Under the pieces are notes generated by a model that worked only from the letters and a program-made list of their open reading frames with translations, had not been told where the DNA came from and ran no database searches. Below, in pieces: positions 7,037 to 15,752 of a stretch of 64,000 nucleotides of DNA; position 1 is the stretch's first letter; each line of letters begins with the position of its first letter. Source of the stretch: Planctomycetaceae bacterium (GTDB lineage: Bacteria > Planctomycetota > UBA1135 > GCA-002686595); contig WGMC01000043.1 in the NCBI GenBank assembly GCA_016125265.1, positions 1 through 64,000 of the forward strand, in the 5' to 3' direction. Both the position numbers and the translations under genes were made by a program.

Positions 7037-8872
7037 TCAGTCGGCTGCAGGCTCTTCGATGAGGTGCAGGCGGCCGGATTCGAGGTCCTCGAGCACCTGC
7101 GCGCGGCCCGAGGGCCACAGCACCCGCGCGCGCACCGGTCCTGCGTGTTCCCCCAGGCCCCAGAAGAGGCGCCGATCGCTCTGGCTCGAAAAACCACCGC
7201 CCCCTTCTACGACGCGCAGGGCGATTTGGTTCCCCCATTCCAGCACGACTTCCGCGCCGATGGCGCTGCGGTTGGAGCGTGTTCCGGTGAGGTCCAAGGA
7301 AATCCAGTTGTTGTCCGGCTTCGGGCTGTTCCGGTAGTAGAGCAACGGGCCCTTTTGGTTGGCGATCACGACGTCGAGAACGCCGACCCCGCGGAAGTCG
7401 CCGGTCACAATCGCGCGGCCGTCGAGGAGGTCTGTGACCCCGACCACTTCCGCGACGTCCTCGAAACTGCCGCGGCCCTGGTTGCGCAGCACGACCGAGC
7501 GCTCGAAGCCCGATTGGCTGCGGTCCTCGAACGGAGTCCAGTTCGCGGCGTCGGCGATGATGCGGCCCGAACCGGTGGCGAGCTTGCCCGCGTAGTACCA
7601 GTAGTCGCGGTCGGGATTCGCCGAAACGAAGCCGTTGACGACGAAGAGGTCCTCGAGGCCGTCGTTGTCGAAGTCCGCAAACCGCGCGCCCCAGGCCCAG
7701 CCCGTGTCGATGGCAGCGCCGCGCGCTGTCTGCACGAGCTGGCCGGTTTCTTCGACGCGGTTTTCGCGCAGGTTGTTGCCGTGGAACACGTAGCCGCGGC
7801 GCGAGATGTTCGTCACGAACACCGAAAAACGGCCGTCGTTGCGCACGTTGCCGAAGTGCACGCTCATGCCGCTCTTCGAGTCGTGGCCGAGGCCCACATC
7901 GGTCTCTTCGAAGTGTGTGCCAAGGACGTTGCGGAAGAGCTGCTCGCCGTTGTAGTCGTTGGCGACGTAGAGGTCCATCCAACCGTCGCGGTCGAAGTCC
8001 GCGATCGAGCACGCCATGGTCCAGCGGCTGCCGCCGATGCCGTAACGATCGGACACGTCCTCGAACGTGCCGTCCCCGCGACCCTTGAAGAAGTAGTTGC
8101 GCCCGCCGTTCGACGCGTAGTCCTGGCTGTCGTGCATGATCGACGTGTCGTCGATATTCCAGAGGTCGATCTCCTCGCGGTAGTAACCCCCGACGAAGAG
8201 ATCGAGGAACCCGTCGCGATCCACGTCGATCCACGTCGCGGCGTTCGAATACATCCAGCGCTCGAGTCCAGACGCCGCGCTGTGGTCGGTGAACGTGCCG
8301 TCGCCGTTGTTCAAGAAAAACGCCGTGTAGCCGTAGCGGTAGACAAAGAGGTCCTCGTCGCCGTCGTTGTCCACGTCGCCGAAGATCGAGCCCATGCAGA
8401 GGCCGCGGCCCACGACGTTGAGGTCTGCGATGCCCGCCGCGCGCGCGCCCTCGACAAACGTGCCGTCGCCCTGGTTCAGGAAGAGCGCGTTGGGCGCTCC
8501 GAACGCCGAGTTCGTGACGTACAGGTCCGGATCCCCGTCGCCCTCCACGTCGCTGACCGAAACCGCAGCGCCCACACCGAGGATGTGGGGCTGGATGTGC
8601 TGGATCTTGGGGTCGAGGTCGCCGGCCTTGTGCTCGAAGACGAGGCCCACCTCGCGCGCGACCTCCTCCATGCGGAAGTCCGCGACGGCGATCGGTTTGG
8701 GGTCCGGCTGGCCCAGGTACGCGGCAATGCCGACGAGGCCCAGGAAGAGCACCACCGCGACACCGCGGCGCCACGGTGCGGGGCGGCGCGGCGGCTGCTG
8801 GGGCGGCGTCGCCTCACGGGCTGCGGGCGGTGGCTGGCGGGCGTCGGTGGCCGTGGTGCGGTCCTTGCTCAT
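7037..8872 (-). CDS. CRTAC1/UnbV-type FG-GAP repeat protein with ASPIC domain
   Basis: This is a 611-residue extracytoplasmic protein. The start at 8872 (MSKDRTT) is followed by a Pro/Ala-rich cytoplasmic tail and one membrane segment (VAVVLFLGLVGIAAYLG), so it is likely membrane-anchored. At least six FG-GAP/VCBS-type repeats follow with Ca-binding loops such as D-V-E-G-D-G-D-P-D, D-V-D-N-D-G-D-E-D, D-V-D-R-D-G-F-L-D, D-F-D-R-D-G-W-M-D and D-F-D-N-D-G-L-E-D, predicted to fold as a beta propeller. The last 100 residues (N-N-W-I-S-L-D-L-T-G-T-x-S-N-R-S-A-I-G-A) are the ASPIC/UnbV domain. It is followed by the UnbU-like gene, with which it probably forms an operon. The molecular role of the family is not established. 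Confidence 0.9.
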   Translation of the reverse strand: MSKDRTTATDARQPPPAAREATPPQQPPRRPAPWRRGVAVVLFLGLVGIAAYLGQPDPKPIAVADFRMEEVAREVGLVFEHKAGDLDPKIQHIQPHILGVGAAVSVSDVEGDGDPDLYVTNSAFGAPNALFLNQGDGTFVEGARAAGIADLNVVGRGLCMGSIFGDVDNDGDEDLFVYRYGYTAFFLNNGDGTFTDHSAASGLERWMYSNAATWIDVDRDGFLDLFVGGYYREEIDLWNIDDTSIMHDSQDYASNGGRNYFFKGRGDGTFEDVSDRYGIGGSRWTMACSIADFDRDGWMDLYVANDYNGEQLFRNVLGTHFEETDVGLGHDSKSGMSVHFGNVRNDGRFSVFVTNISRRGYVFHGNNLRENRVEETGQLVQTARGAAIDTGWAWGARFADFDNDGLEDLFVVNGFVSANPDRDYWYYAGKLATGSGRIIADAANWTPFEDRSQSGFERSVVLRNQGRGSFEDVAEVVGVTDLLDGRAIVTGDFRGVGVLDVVIANQKGPLLYYRNSPKPDNNWISLDLTGTRSNRSAIGAEVVLEWGNQIALRVVEGGGGFSSQSDRRLFWGLGEHAGPVRARVLWPSGRAQVLEDLESGRLHLIEEPAAD

Positions 8873-8927
8873 GGTCGAAACCCCAGGGCTGGTGCGGCGG
8901 TTCGCGCGGGCTCGGGCTGGGGCCTGC

Positions 8928-10199
8928 CTAGGGTAGCCCCGCGCGCGCGGCCGGGCCCGGCCACGGCTCGACCAGATACACGCGGTGTCCAGCCTCCAGC
9001 CTGGCCACCAAGAGTTGGCCCCGGCGCGAGCCGTGGCCAGAGAACTCCCGGGCCAGCTCCGCTGCGTTGCGCTGGTGGCCGCGCACGCGCACGGAAACGG
9101 GCCCGATGTCGTGCTCGGCCAGCAGCGCGCGCACCCGGCGGCGGTCCGCGGGCGCCTGGGCCAGCACCCGGAACGAGCGGTAGAAGGGCGACGCGGGCGG
9201 CTCCGCGTCGAGCCCGAGGAAGCCGAGCAGCGGTCCGAGCGGCGCCGCGCCCAGGCTGCGGGCGAGCGGCCCGACCAGGTGACTGCGCACCACCGCCGGA
9301 TCGGGTTCCAGCACGAACGCCGGCGCCGCGTCGGGGTCGAGATGCGGCTCGGGTACGAGGTCCTCGGCGCTGGCGCCAAAGCGGTGCTCGCGGCCCTCGC
9401 GGTCGAGCACCAGGGCCTCGCGCGCCGCCCGGCCGGGATCGGCGAGCGCTCCCGTCCACAGGCAAAGTTCGACGAGTTCCGCCCCCGCGCTGACCCAACT
9501 CCAGCGCCGCGCGAGCCCGTCGGGCAGGTCCCTGTCCAAAACCTCCGCGTCCGCCACCGGGCTCAGCTTCAACACCGCGCCGCGCTGTTGCGCCAAAGCC
9601 GCAACCGCCGCCGGAAAACTGGGCGACCAGCGCACGGGATCCAGCTCGCGCCCACCGCCCGCGCGCCGGTCCGGGTCGAGCGCGAGGTACGGCGCGCGCA
9701 CCGCCCCCGACAGGCCGTCCGCGCACACGACCCGCGCGCGGTGCCCGCGGCGCTCCAAGTTCGCGGCCGCCGCGCGGGCGTGCAGGAAATCCAGATCGCA
9801 CGACACGACGGCGAGGCCGGCATCCGCCAACGCGACGCTGTCCGCCCCGATGCCCGCCGTGCCGTCCAGCCACGCGGCGTCCGAAGCGATCCGCGCGCAC
9901 TCGCGCGCCCGCGCGGCGGCCGCGGGCGCGGAGCTCGCCTGGGCAAGGCCCTTTGCCGTCAGCACCCACTCCGCCGCGTCGGGCCAACGTCCCCGCGCCA
10001 ACTCCCGCAAACGCAGCAGTTCCGCCGCGCCCCGGGCCAACTCGGCGGGCAGGGTGCGGCGCAGTTCGCGCTGGATCGCGAGGGAATCCAGGGGCCCTCC
10101 AGCGGCACTCCAGGGCGCTAGGGCGACCCGCACTCGGGGCTCCAGGGCCGCGCGCAAGACCTCATTGTCGATGGTTCCCAAATCGAAGAGTCGGCCCAC
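8928..10199 (-). CDS. Class I SAM methyltransferase with THUMP-like domain
   Basis: This 423-residue protein has a Rossmann methyltransferase core. Motif I is visible as W-L-D-G-T-A-G-I-G-A-D-S-V-A-L-A and motif II as V-V-S-C-D-L-D. The C-terminal 70 residues (RVLAQAPADRRRVRALL, IGPVSVRVRGHQRNAAEL) match the THUMP-like domain typical of this family in actinobacteria and planctomycetes, which suggests an RNA substrate. The first 100 residues are helical. The GTG at 10199 is taken as start; an ATG two bases upstream is out of frame. The UnbV-like gene begins 55 bases after its stop on the same strand. The exact target nucleotide is unknown. Confidence 0.85.
   Translation of the reverse strand: MGRLFDLGTIDNEVLRAALEPRVRVALAPWSAAGGPLDSLAIQRELRRTLPAELARGAAELLRLRELARGRWPDAAEWVLTAKGLAQASSAPAAAARARECARIASDAAWLDGTAGIGADSVALADAGLAVVSCDLDFLHARAAAANLERRGHRARVVCADGLSGAVRAPYLALDPDRRAGGGRELDPVRWSPSFPAAVAALAQQRGAVLKLSPVADAEVLDRDLPDGLARRWSWVSAGAELVELCLWTGALADPGRAAREALVLDREGREHRFGASAEDLVPEPHLDPDAAPAFVLEPDPAVVRSHLVGPLARSLGAAPLGPLLGFLGLDAEPPASPFYRSFRVLAQAPADRRRVRALLAEHDIGPVSVRVRGHQRNAAELAREFSGHGSRRGQLLVARLEAGHRVYLVEPWPGPAARAGLP
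8930..8935 (-). promoter_or_regulatory. Candidate -10 element for unbV/unbU-like pair
   Basis: On the minus strand the sequence reads GGCTACCCT, giving the -10-like hexamer TACCCT about 57 bases before the UnbV-like start. Similar GCTAnnnT hexamers precede several genes in this window. No convincing -35 element is visible. Confidence 0.35.
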
Positions 10200-10333
10200 A
10201 TCTTGGAAGGATGGCCAACTACTGGTACAGCTTAGGGACCCAGGGGAAGTGTGCCGAGCGAACGTCGCTCCGGCGCTCCCATGGGACCCACGAAAAGAGC
10301 GCGTCCCCCGGCGCGCTCGGGAAGGAGTAGCGC

Positions 10334-12310
10334 ATGGGACGAATCCTGGTCATCGAGGACGAACCCGGCACCCAACTGTTGCTGCAGAGCCGCCTGCAGG
10401 ACCTTGGGCACCAGGTCACCACGGCTCCTACCGGCGCCATGGGCCTTATGGAGGCGCGCTCCGGCGGCTACGACCTGTTCCTCGTCGACGTGATGCTGGG
10501 CGCCGGCATCGACGGGTACGAGGTGTGCCGCCGTTTGAAGGCGATGCCCCACGCCCACGGGGTGCCCGTGGTCCTGGTTTCGGGACAGGTCAAGACGCGT
10601 GAGGAGCTGCACCGCGGCTACGAGGCGGGCTGCGAGTCCTTCCTGATCAAGGGCGACATCACGCTGCTCGAGGACGTGGTGCGCGCCATGTTGCGCATCA
10701 AGTCGCTGCAGGACGACTTCGCCATGCAGAACCGGTTGCTCGACGAGCACAACCGGCGTCTGCAGGAAGAGCGCCAGCGCGGGGCAGAGCTCGAGTCCGC
10801 GCTGCGCGAGATGCCCGCCGCGTCCGGCGCGATCCGCGAGCTGGCGACCAGCCGTCCGGATGCGCTTCTGCTCGTGGACCCTGAAGGTGTGGTGCGCCTC
10901 GTCGACCGCGGTTCGCGCGAGATCTTCGGCAAGGACTTGGAGGGCCGCACACTCGGCCAGTTGGCCGTCGGCACGGGGCTCGAGGCGTACGTGCGCGACG
11001 CGCGCACCGAACCGCGCGAGGGCTTCCGCTTCGACGTGGGGCCGCGAGCCGGCCGCGACGTGTTGCACCTGACGGCGACCGTGTTGCCGCTGGTGCCGCG
11101 ACCTGGCCACGGCGATCCGGGCCTCAAGATCGTGCTGCTGATGGACGCGGGCAAACGCCAAGTGGCTGCCGAAATCCTGCGCGTGCAGGAGAACGGCGTG
11201 CCGAAGCGCGAACTCGGCCCGCTGCTCGAGGCGGCGCGATTTGCGTTCCACCCGTCCAGCCTCTTGGGTGTGAGTCCGCCCATGTCGGAACTGCGCGCGG
11301 AGGTGCAGCGCCTCGCCGGTTCGGACCAACCGGTGCTGGTGGTGGGGGAAGAGGGCAGCGGTGTGGGCCGAGTTGGCCGCGCGCTGCACTTCGGCGCGAG
11401 CCGCAGCGGGCCGTTTGTGCCGCTGCAATGCGGCGCGCTTTCCAAGGAGTCGCTCGAGGTCGAACTCTTCGGGCACACGAAAGGCGCCTTCGAAGGGGCG
11501 CATGCGGACCGACCGGGCCTCCTGCACCAGGCGGACCGCGGCACACTGTTCCTCGAGGATGTCGGCAAGTTGCCGAGCGAAGTGCAGGCGCGCCTCTTGG
11601 AGGTGCTCGATACGGGCCGCGTGCGCCGCGTGGGCGCGACCAAGAGCGAGCCTGTGAAGGTGCGCATCGTCGCCGCCGCGTCGCCGACGTTGGAACTCGA
11701 AGTCGAGCAGGGCCGCTTCTCGCGCGAGCTCTACCGCCACCTCTCCACCGCGTCGCTGCGCGTGCCGCCGCTGCGCGAACGTCTGGTCGACGTGCCGCTC
11801 CTCGCGCAGCATTTCTTGCAGCGCTTCGGCGCGGTGCTCGGCGCCGTGGAGCTCGACGGTGAAGCCTTGTGGGTGCTCGAGAACTACGACTGGCCGGGCA
11901 ACGTGCGCGAGCTGAAGAGCTGCCTGGAGCGCGCCTGCGCCTCCGCCAAGGAGCCCGTGCTGGGCCTCGAACAACTGCCGCAGGCCCTGCGCGACCTGCA
12001 GTCCAAGCTGATGGACAAACACGCGATCCCGCCCGCACGCCGGCGCGAGGACCGCACGGCCGGCACCCACCTGCCGGGCCGCGCCTTTGCACCTGCCGGG
12101 TTCGCGCGGGGCGCGTCGTACCCGGGCGCGTACCCGGGATTCCGCCCGGAGCCGCAAGAGGAAGAGCCCGTCAGTCTCGAGCTGTTCGAGAAAAAGGCGC
12201 TGCTTCGGGCGCTGGACGAGACGGGTGGCGACAAGTTGGCTGCGGCGCGCCTCCTGAAGATCGGCAAGAGCACGCTCTACCGCAAGCTGAAGCGCTACGA
12301 CATCAAGTAG
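10334..12310 (+). CDS. NtrC-family response regulator with degenerate AAA+ domain
   Basis: This 658-residue protein has an N-terminal receiver (acidic E8-D9, phosphoacceptor D52 in LFLVDVML, S in VLVSGQ, K in FLIKGD), a helical linker and a PAS-like stretch. A sigma-54-activator AAA+ domain follows (about 310-545), then a Fis-type helix-turn-helix at the C-terminus (KLAAARLLKIGKSTLYRKLKRY). Key catalytic positions are altered. The Walker A is GEEGSGVG at 338-345, with V344 where lysine is required. The sigma-54 contact loop is GAFEGA (384-389) rather than GAFTGA. Walker B reads L-F-L-E-D with the acidic pair inverted (408-409). The WPGNVREL motif is intact. ATP hydrolysis and sigma-54 activation are therefore doubtful. 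A good ribosome site (AAGGAG) lies 7 bases before the ATG. It stands alone with no adjacent kinase. Confidence 0.9.
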   Translation: MGRILVIEDEPGTQLLLQSRLQDLGHQVTTAPTGAMGLMEARSGGYDLFLVDVMLGAGIDGYEVCRRLKAMPHAHGVPVVLVSGQVKTREELHRGYEAGCESFLIKGDITLLEDVVRAMLRIKSLQDDFAMQNRLLDEHNRRLQEERQRGAELESALREMPAASGAIRELATSRPDALLLVDPEGVVRLVDRGSREIFGKDLEGRTLGQLAVGTGLEAYVRDARTEPREGFRFDVGPRAGRDVLHLTATVLPLVPRPGHGDPGLKIVLLMDAGKRQVAAEILRVQENGVPKRELGPLLEAARFAFHPSSLLGVSPPMSELRAEVQRLAGSDQPVLVVGEEGSGVGRVGRALHFGASRSGPFVPLQCGALSKESLEVELFGHTKGAFEGAHADRPGLLHQADRGTLFLEDVGKLPSEVQARLLEVLDTGRVRRVGATKSEPVKVRIVAAASPTLELEVEQGRFSRELYRHLSTASLRVPPLRERLVDVPLLAQHFLQRFGAVLGAVELDGEALWVLENYDWPGNVRELKSCLERACASAKEPVLGLEQLPQALRDLQSKLMDKHAIPPARRREDRTAGTHLPGRAFAPAGFARGASYPGAYPGFRPEPQEEEPVSLELFEKKALLRALDETGGDKLAAARLLKIGKSTLYRKLKRYDIK

Positions 12311-12462
12311 CGCCCGGACGGTCCGACGCGCGGAGGCGAGCTCCGCGCCGGGCTTCTGGGGCGAAAGCCCGATGGAGGGCCGGCGGGCGAACGGGCGAAA
12401 ATCGGAGTCCCTCGGGGAGCTTTCCCCGGGGCCGACCTCCGCCGGAGCCGCCCAGCCGCGCC

Positions 12463-12672
12463 ATGTTCGAAATCCTGATCCGCGTCGAAAGCCCCGACAC
12501 CGCCCGGGATCTGATGTCCCTCGTCATCCGCTCGTCGCTGTACGAGGGTGTGCACAGCATGCGCATCGCGCAGTTCACCGGCAGCCACGTCGAAGAGCAG
12601 CCCCCGTGTTCGTGCGAGGCGGATCGCGCCGCACAGCCCGATCTGCCGATCGAGCCCCACCGCCACCGCTGA
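12463..12672 (+). CDS. Small conserved-looking protein
   Basis: This open frame of 69 codons starts 150 bases after the regulator stop. Codon use is that of the genome (high GC at third positions), unlike the repeat region that follows. The first 45 residues (MFEILIRVESPDTARDLMSLVIRSSLYEGVHSM) look like a compact alpha/beta fold. The tail holds a C-S-C pair and several histidines, which could bind metal. I do not recognise the family, and no strong ribosome site is visible. It may be a false frame, but length, codon bias and an amphipathic pattern favour a real gene. Confidence 0.5.
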   Translation: MFEILIRVESPDTARDLMSLVIRSSLYEGVHSMRIAQFTGSHVEEQPPCSCEADRAAQPDLPIEPHRHR

Positions 12673-12744
12673 ATGCGCGCGCGCCCTCGGCGCGGGCGTT
12701 CGAGGCGTGCCTGACGCAGCGTCGCGTCGATTTCGAACACAGAG

Positions 12745-13595
12745 CATGGGCCGGGCCTTCAGCCCGGGCTGGTTGTGCCGTAAGACCTGGGGCGTTGCCC
12801 CAGGCTACTATCGGACGGGGCGTTGCCCCTCCCGACCGCCCGCGCGGCGCCCGCGCCACGCAACGATGCCGCGCACCGCACGTCGCCGTTCGCACGTCGC
12901 ACGTCGCGGGTCGCGCGGGGCGCGGTGCTCCTACGCGCCAACGGCGCGGCCCATAGTAGCCTGGGGCAACGCCCCAGGTTCGTCGGAGATGGCGGCGAGG
13001 GCCGAAGGCCCGCTCCATTGCAACGCGCGACGGCAACGCCCAACGGCATGGGCCGGGCCTTCAGCCCGGGCTGGTTGTGCCGTAAGACCTGGGGCGTTGC
13101 CCCAGGCTACTATCGGACGGGGCGTTGCCCCTCCCGAACGCCCGCGCGGCGCCCGCGCCACGCAACGATGCCGCGCACCGCACGTCGCGGTTCGCCCGTC
13201 ACGGGTCGCGGTTCGCACGTCGCGGCTCGCACGTCGCACGTCGCACGTCGCACGTCACGGGTCGCGCGGCGCATGGCGCCCGTGATGAGTCGCCGGTCAC
13301 GAGTCGCGCGGTACGAATCGCGCGGCGTGAATCGGGCGGCGCGCATCGCACGGGGCGCATCGCACGGGGCGCATCGCACGGCGTGCGGTACTCCCACGCG
13401 CCAACGGCGCGGCCCATCGTAGCCTGGGGCAACGCCCCAGGTTCGTCGGAGATGGCGGCAAGGGCCGAAGGCCCGCTCCATTGCAACGCGCGACGGCAAC
13501 GCGCGACGGCATGGGCCGGGCCTTCAGCCCGGGCTGGTTGTGCCGTAAGACCTGGGGCGTTGCCCCAGGCTACTATCGGACGGGGCGTTGCCCCT
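12745..13595. repeat. Mosaic of palindromic intergenic repeats (A-B-A-B-A)
   Basis: Three copies of an 86-bp unit A begin at 12745, 13047 and 13510, and copies 1 and 2 stay nearly identical for about 150 bp. Two copies of a 105-bp unit B begin at 12935 and 13398. B contains the reverse complement of the centre of A, so each A-B pair is a long inverted repeat. Both units are built from short perfect palindromes such as CCTGGGGCGTTGCCCCAGG and GGGCCGAAGGCCC. Between A and B lie degenerate tandem runs of a CGCACGT-like heptamer: about 60 bp in the first interval and about 250 bp in the second, where the repeat drifts to 10-mers such as GCATCGCACG. No credible gene is present from 12673 to 13664. 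Confidence 0.85.
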
Positions 13596-13664
13596 TTCGG
13601 AGCGAACCTACGCGCGAGCGCAGGTCAGCGCAGGTCAGCAGGTCCAGCGCAGGTCCAGCGCGGG

Positions 13665-15626
13665 TCAGCGCAGGTCCAGCACGACCTCGTTGCTGACGTG
13701 CGAAAAGCCTGCTTCGCCTTGGGAGCCCGGGTTGCGCAGCACCGCGAGCACGTGGGTGGGGCGGAAGTCGGGGGGCAACGGCACTTCGAGCAATCGCACC
13801 TGGCGCTCGCCGGTCGGCATCAGCATCAAGTTGTTGCGCGCGTGCACACCTTGGCCCGCTTCGAAGTGGCCCGTCGGGCGCAGGGAGCGCACCTCGCCGG
13901 CCGCGTTCTGCAGGGACACGGCCAAGTCCACGAGTTGCAGGTGCCCCGCGTGTTGCACGTCGACGATGAGGCGGCGCTCTTCCACGCGCGCGATGAGCTG
14001 CGGCGCCAGACCCAACCTGCGGTGGCGCAACAGGAAGAAGGGCTCGTAGGGCCCTCGGCTCGTGTCGGCGCGCCACGTGGGCACGGGCACGGTTATCAGG
14101 TCGTAGTTCTCGAAGCGCCGCCAGAACTCGGCCATGCGCTCCGGCCCGTCGCCGACGCGGTCGTAGCGGCGGAACCAGGTCTGCACGAGCGGCACCACAC
14201 GGGGCGCGCGGCGCGCCTCGAGCAAGAACGGCACCACGTAGTCCGGGTCGCCGTCGAACGCCGCGAGCAGGTCCGTCCGGCGCTCGCCGAACCACGTGCG
14301 CCGCTCCCCGTCGCCGAGCAACACGGTGGAGCGCCCGAAGAGGTCCTGCACAGTGCGCCGGGAGAGGTACGACACGGCGCCGGGCCACGGCGACGCGATC
14401 GACGCGCGCGGATCCAGGTTGTCGCGGAGGAACACACCGAGCGCGCGCAGGCGCTCCGTCTGGCGGACGGCGCGCTCCACACCGACGCGCGCGCGCGGCA
14501 GATCGAGGGGGTCGTCGCCGGCATCGCGCTCGTCGCCGAGCCACGCGCGGTGCAGCGCCGCGAGCGGCAGCGGCCCGACGTCGCTCGGCAACTTGCTCGC
14601 GAGAGCGCTGCTCATCAGCCCGAGCCCGAACAGCGCCCAGCCCACACGCCGGAACACTTCGCGGCGCTCGTCGATGAGCCGCGTCAGCGTTTCCTGCACG
14701 CCCAGGAACACCAGCGGCAGCGCCGGAGCCAGCTCGGCCCAGAAGGGCAACGCCGGTCCGCCCTGCAGAGCGACGTAGGCCACCCAACCGAGGGCCACGA
14801 GCAGCGCCCGGGCGGCTCGGCCAGCGAGGCGTCCGACGAGCGCCACCAAGATCGGCACGACGACGAGGGCGGGCGCGCCCGAGTGCAGCACGAAGTCCCA
14901 GACCTCGGCGGACCCATGGGCCGCGCGTTCGAACGACACGTCGAAGAGGGCGCCGAGCGTGGGCGAAAGCGCGGGACCGCCCGCGCGCCAGCGGAGGAGC
15001 GCGAACAGCGCCTCGAGCAGCAGCGGCACGGCGAACGCCGAGAGGCGGATCCGACTGCCGCCGTCCGCAGCGCTACCCGCACGGGCGCGGGCCAGCCCGG
15101 TCAGCGCCAAGAATCCGAGGCCCACGAGGAGGCCCTCTGGCCGCGCCAGGGATGCGAGCACCAACCCGAGGGCCAGAACGCGCCCGCGGCCGTGCTCGAA
15201 CCCCAGGAACGCGGTGCAGAGCCCGAGGCCGAACAGGGCGAACTCCGACCCGCCGCCGGCCGCCGACGCGATCGAACCGCTGACGACACAAAGCAGCGGC
15301 GCGATCACCCCGGCCAGGCGGGCCGGGCTGAACCGCGAGACCACCCACACCGTCGCCAGCACACACAGGATCGCCACGAGCTGCGCCGCAACCGTGGGCG
15401 GCGAGTTCAAGCGCTCCGCCAACGCCGCGAGCGCGATCCACGCCGCCGACGGGTAGGACTCGGCCAGCGGAGCCGCACCGCCGTGCACGAGCTCGCGCCC
15501 CAGCCGAAACGCCACGTGCACGCCGTCCAGCGGCGGCCCCAGGCGCCCCGCGGAATCCTGGTGCAGCGTGAGCACATGCGCCAGCAGCGCCGCGAGGGCC
15601 AGCAGCAGCGCGGTGGAGCGGTTCAT
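13665..15626 (-). CDS. Large integral membrane protein, glycosyltransferase-like
   Basis: This is a 653-residue protein with about ten hydrophobic segments in the first 390 residues and a soluble C-terminal part of about 260 residues. The layout (short first membrane helix, large early loop, polytopic core, periplasmic tail) resembles GT-C membrane glycosyltransferases of the mannosyltransferase type. No diagnostic DxD or related acidic motif could be pinned down with certainty. The M-N-R-S-T start at 15626 is chosen because it begins the first membrane helix. It is transcribed away from the kinase-like gene, with a shared 126-bp upstream region. The function is not assigned. Confidence 0.75.
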   Translation of the reverse strand: MNRSTALLLALAALLAHVLTLHQDSAGRLGPPLDGVHVAFRLGRELVHGGAAPLAESYPSAAWIALAALAERLNSPPTVAAQLVAILCVLATVWVVSRFSPARLAGVIAPLLCVVSGSIASAAGGGSEFALFGLGLCTAFLGFEHGRGRVLALGLVLASLARPEGLLVGLGFLALTGLARARAGSAADGGSRIRLSAFAVPLLLEALFALLRWRAGGPALSPTLGALFDVSFERAAHGSAEVWDFVLHSGAPALVVVPILVALVGRLAGRAARALLVALGWVAYVALQGGPALPFWAELAPALPLVFLGVQETLTRLIDERREVFRRVGWALFGLGLMSSALASKLPSDVGPLPLAALHRAWLGDERDAGDDPLDLPRARVGVERAVRQTERLRALGVFLRDNLDPRASIASPWPGAVSYLSRRTVQDLFGRSTVLLGDGERRTWFGERRTDLLAAFDGDPDYVVPFLLEARRAPRVVPLVQTWFRRYDRVGDGPERMAEFWRRFENYDLITVPVPTWRADTSRGPYEPFFLLRHRRLGLAPQLIARVEERRLIVDVQHAGHLQLVDLAVSLQNAAGEVRSLRPTGHFEAGQGVHARNNLMLMPTGERQVRLLEVPLPPDFRPTHVLAVLRNPGSQGEAGFSHVSNEVVLDLR

Positions 15627-15740
15627 CCGGACTAGGGGGGGCGCCGCGGGATGGCGCCGCGGGATGGCGATGGGAGGACGAGGACGGCGGCGGCGCGTAC
15701 TTGGGTGGAGGGCCCATGGCCGCACCCGCGGTGGCCGAGC

Positions 15741-15746
15741 TACCAT
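15741..15746 (+). promoter_or_regulatory. -10-like element, probable leaderless start
   Basis: The hexamer TACCAT in GAGCTACCATCC ends 6 bases before the GTG at 15753. Initiation at the usual distance would fall on the start codon, giving a leaderless mRNA. Confidence 0.4.
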
Positions 15747-15752
15747 CCGCCC

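Noticed and set aside
6884..9493. A long plus-strand open frame (869 codons) over the UnbV-like gene.
   Set aside because: Antisense of an FG-GAP gene with consistent domain structure on the minus strand; the plus-strand translation has no family features.
12745..13595. The repeated units were considered as a CRISPR array.
   Set aside because: Units are long and palindromic, spacers are not of uniform length and are themselves tandem repeats, and no cas gene is present.
13125..15635. A very long open frame (836 codons) on the plus strand.
   Set aside because: It is the antisense shadow of the membrane protein gene at 13665-15626 plus repeat DNA; its translation is Arg/Gln/His-rich low complexity, as expected of GC-rich antisense frames.
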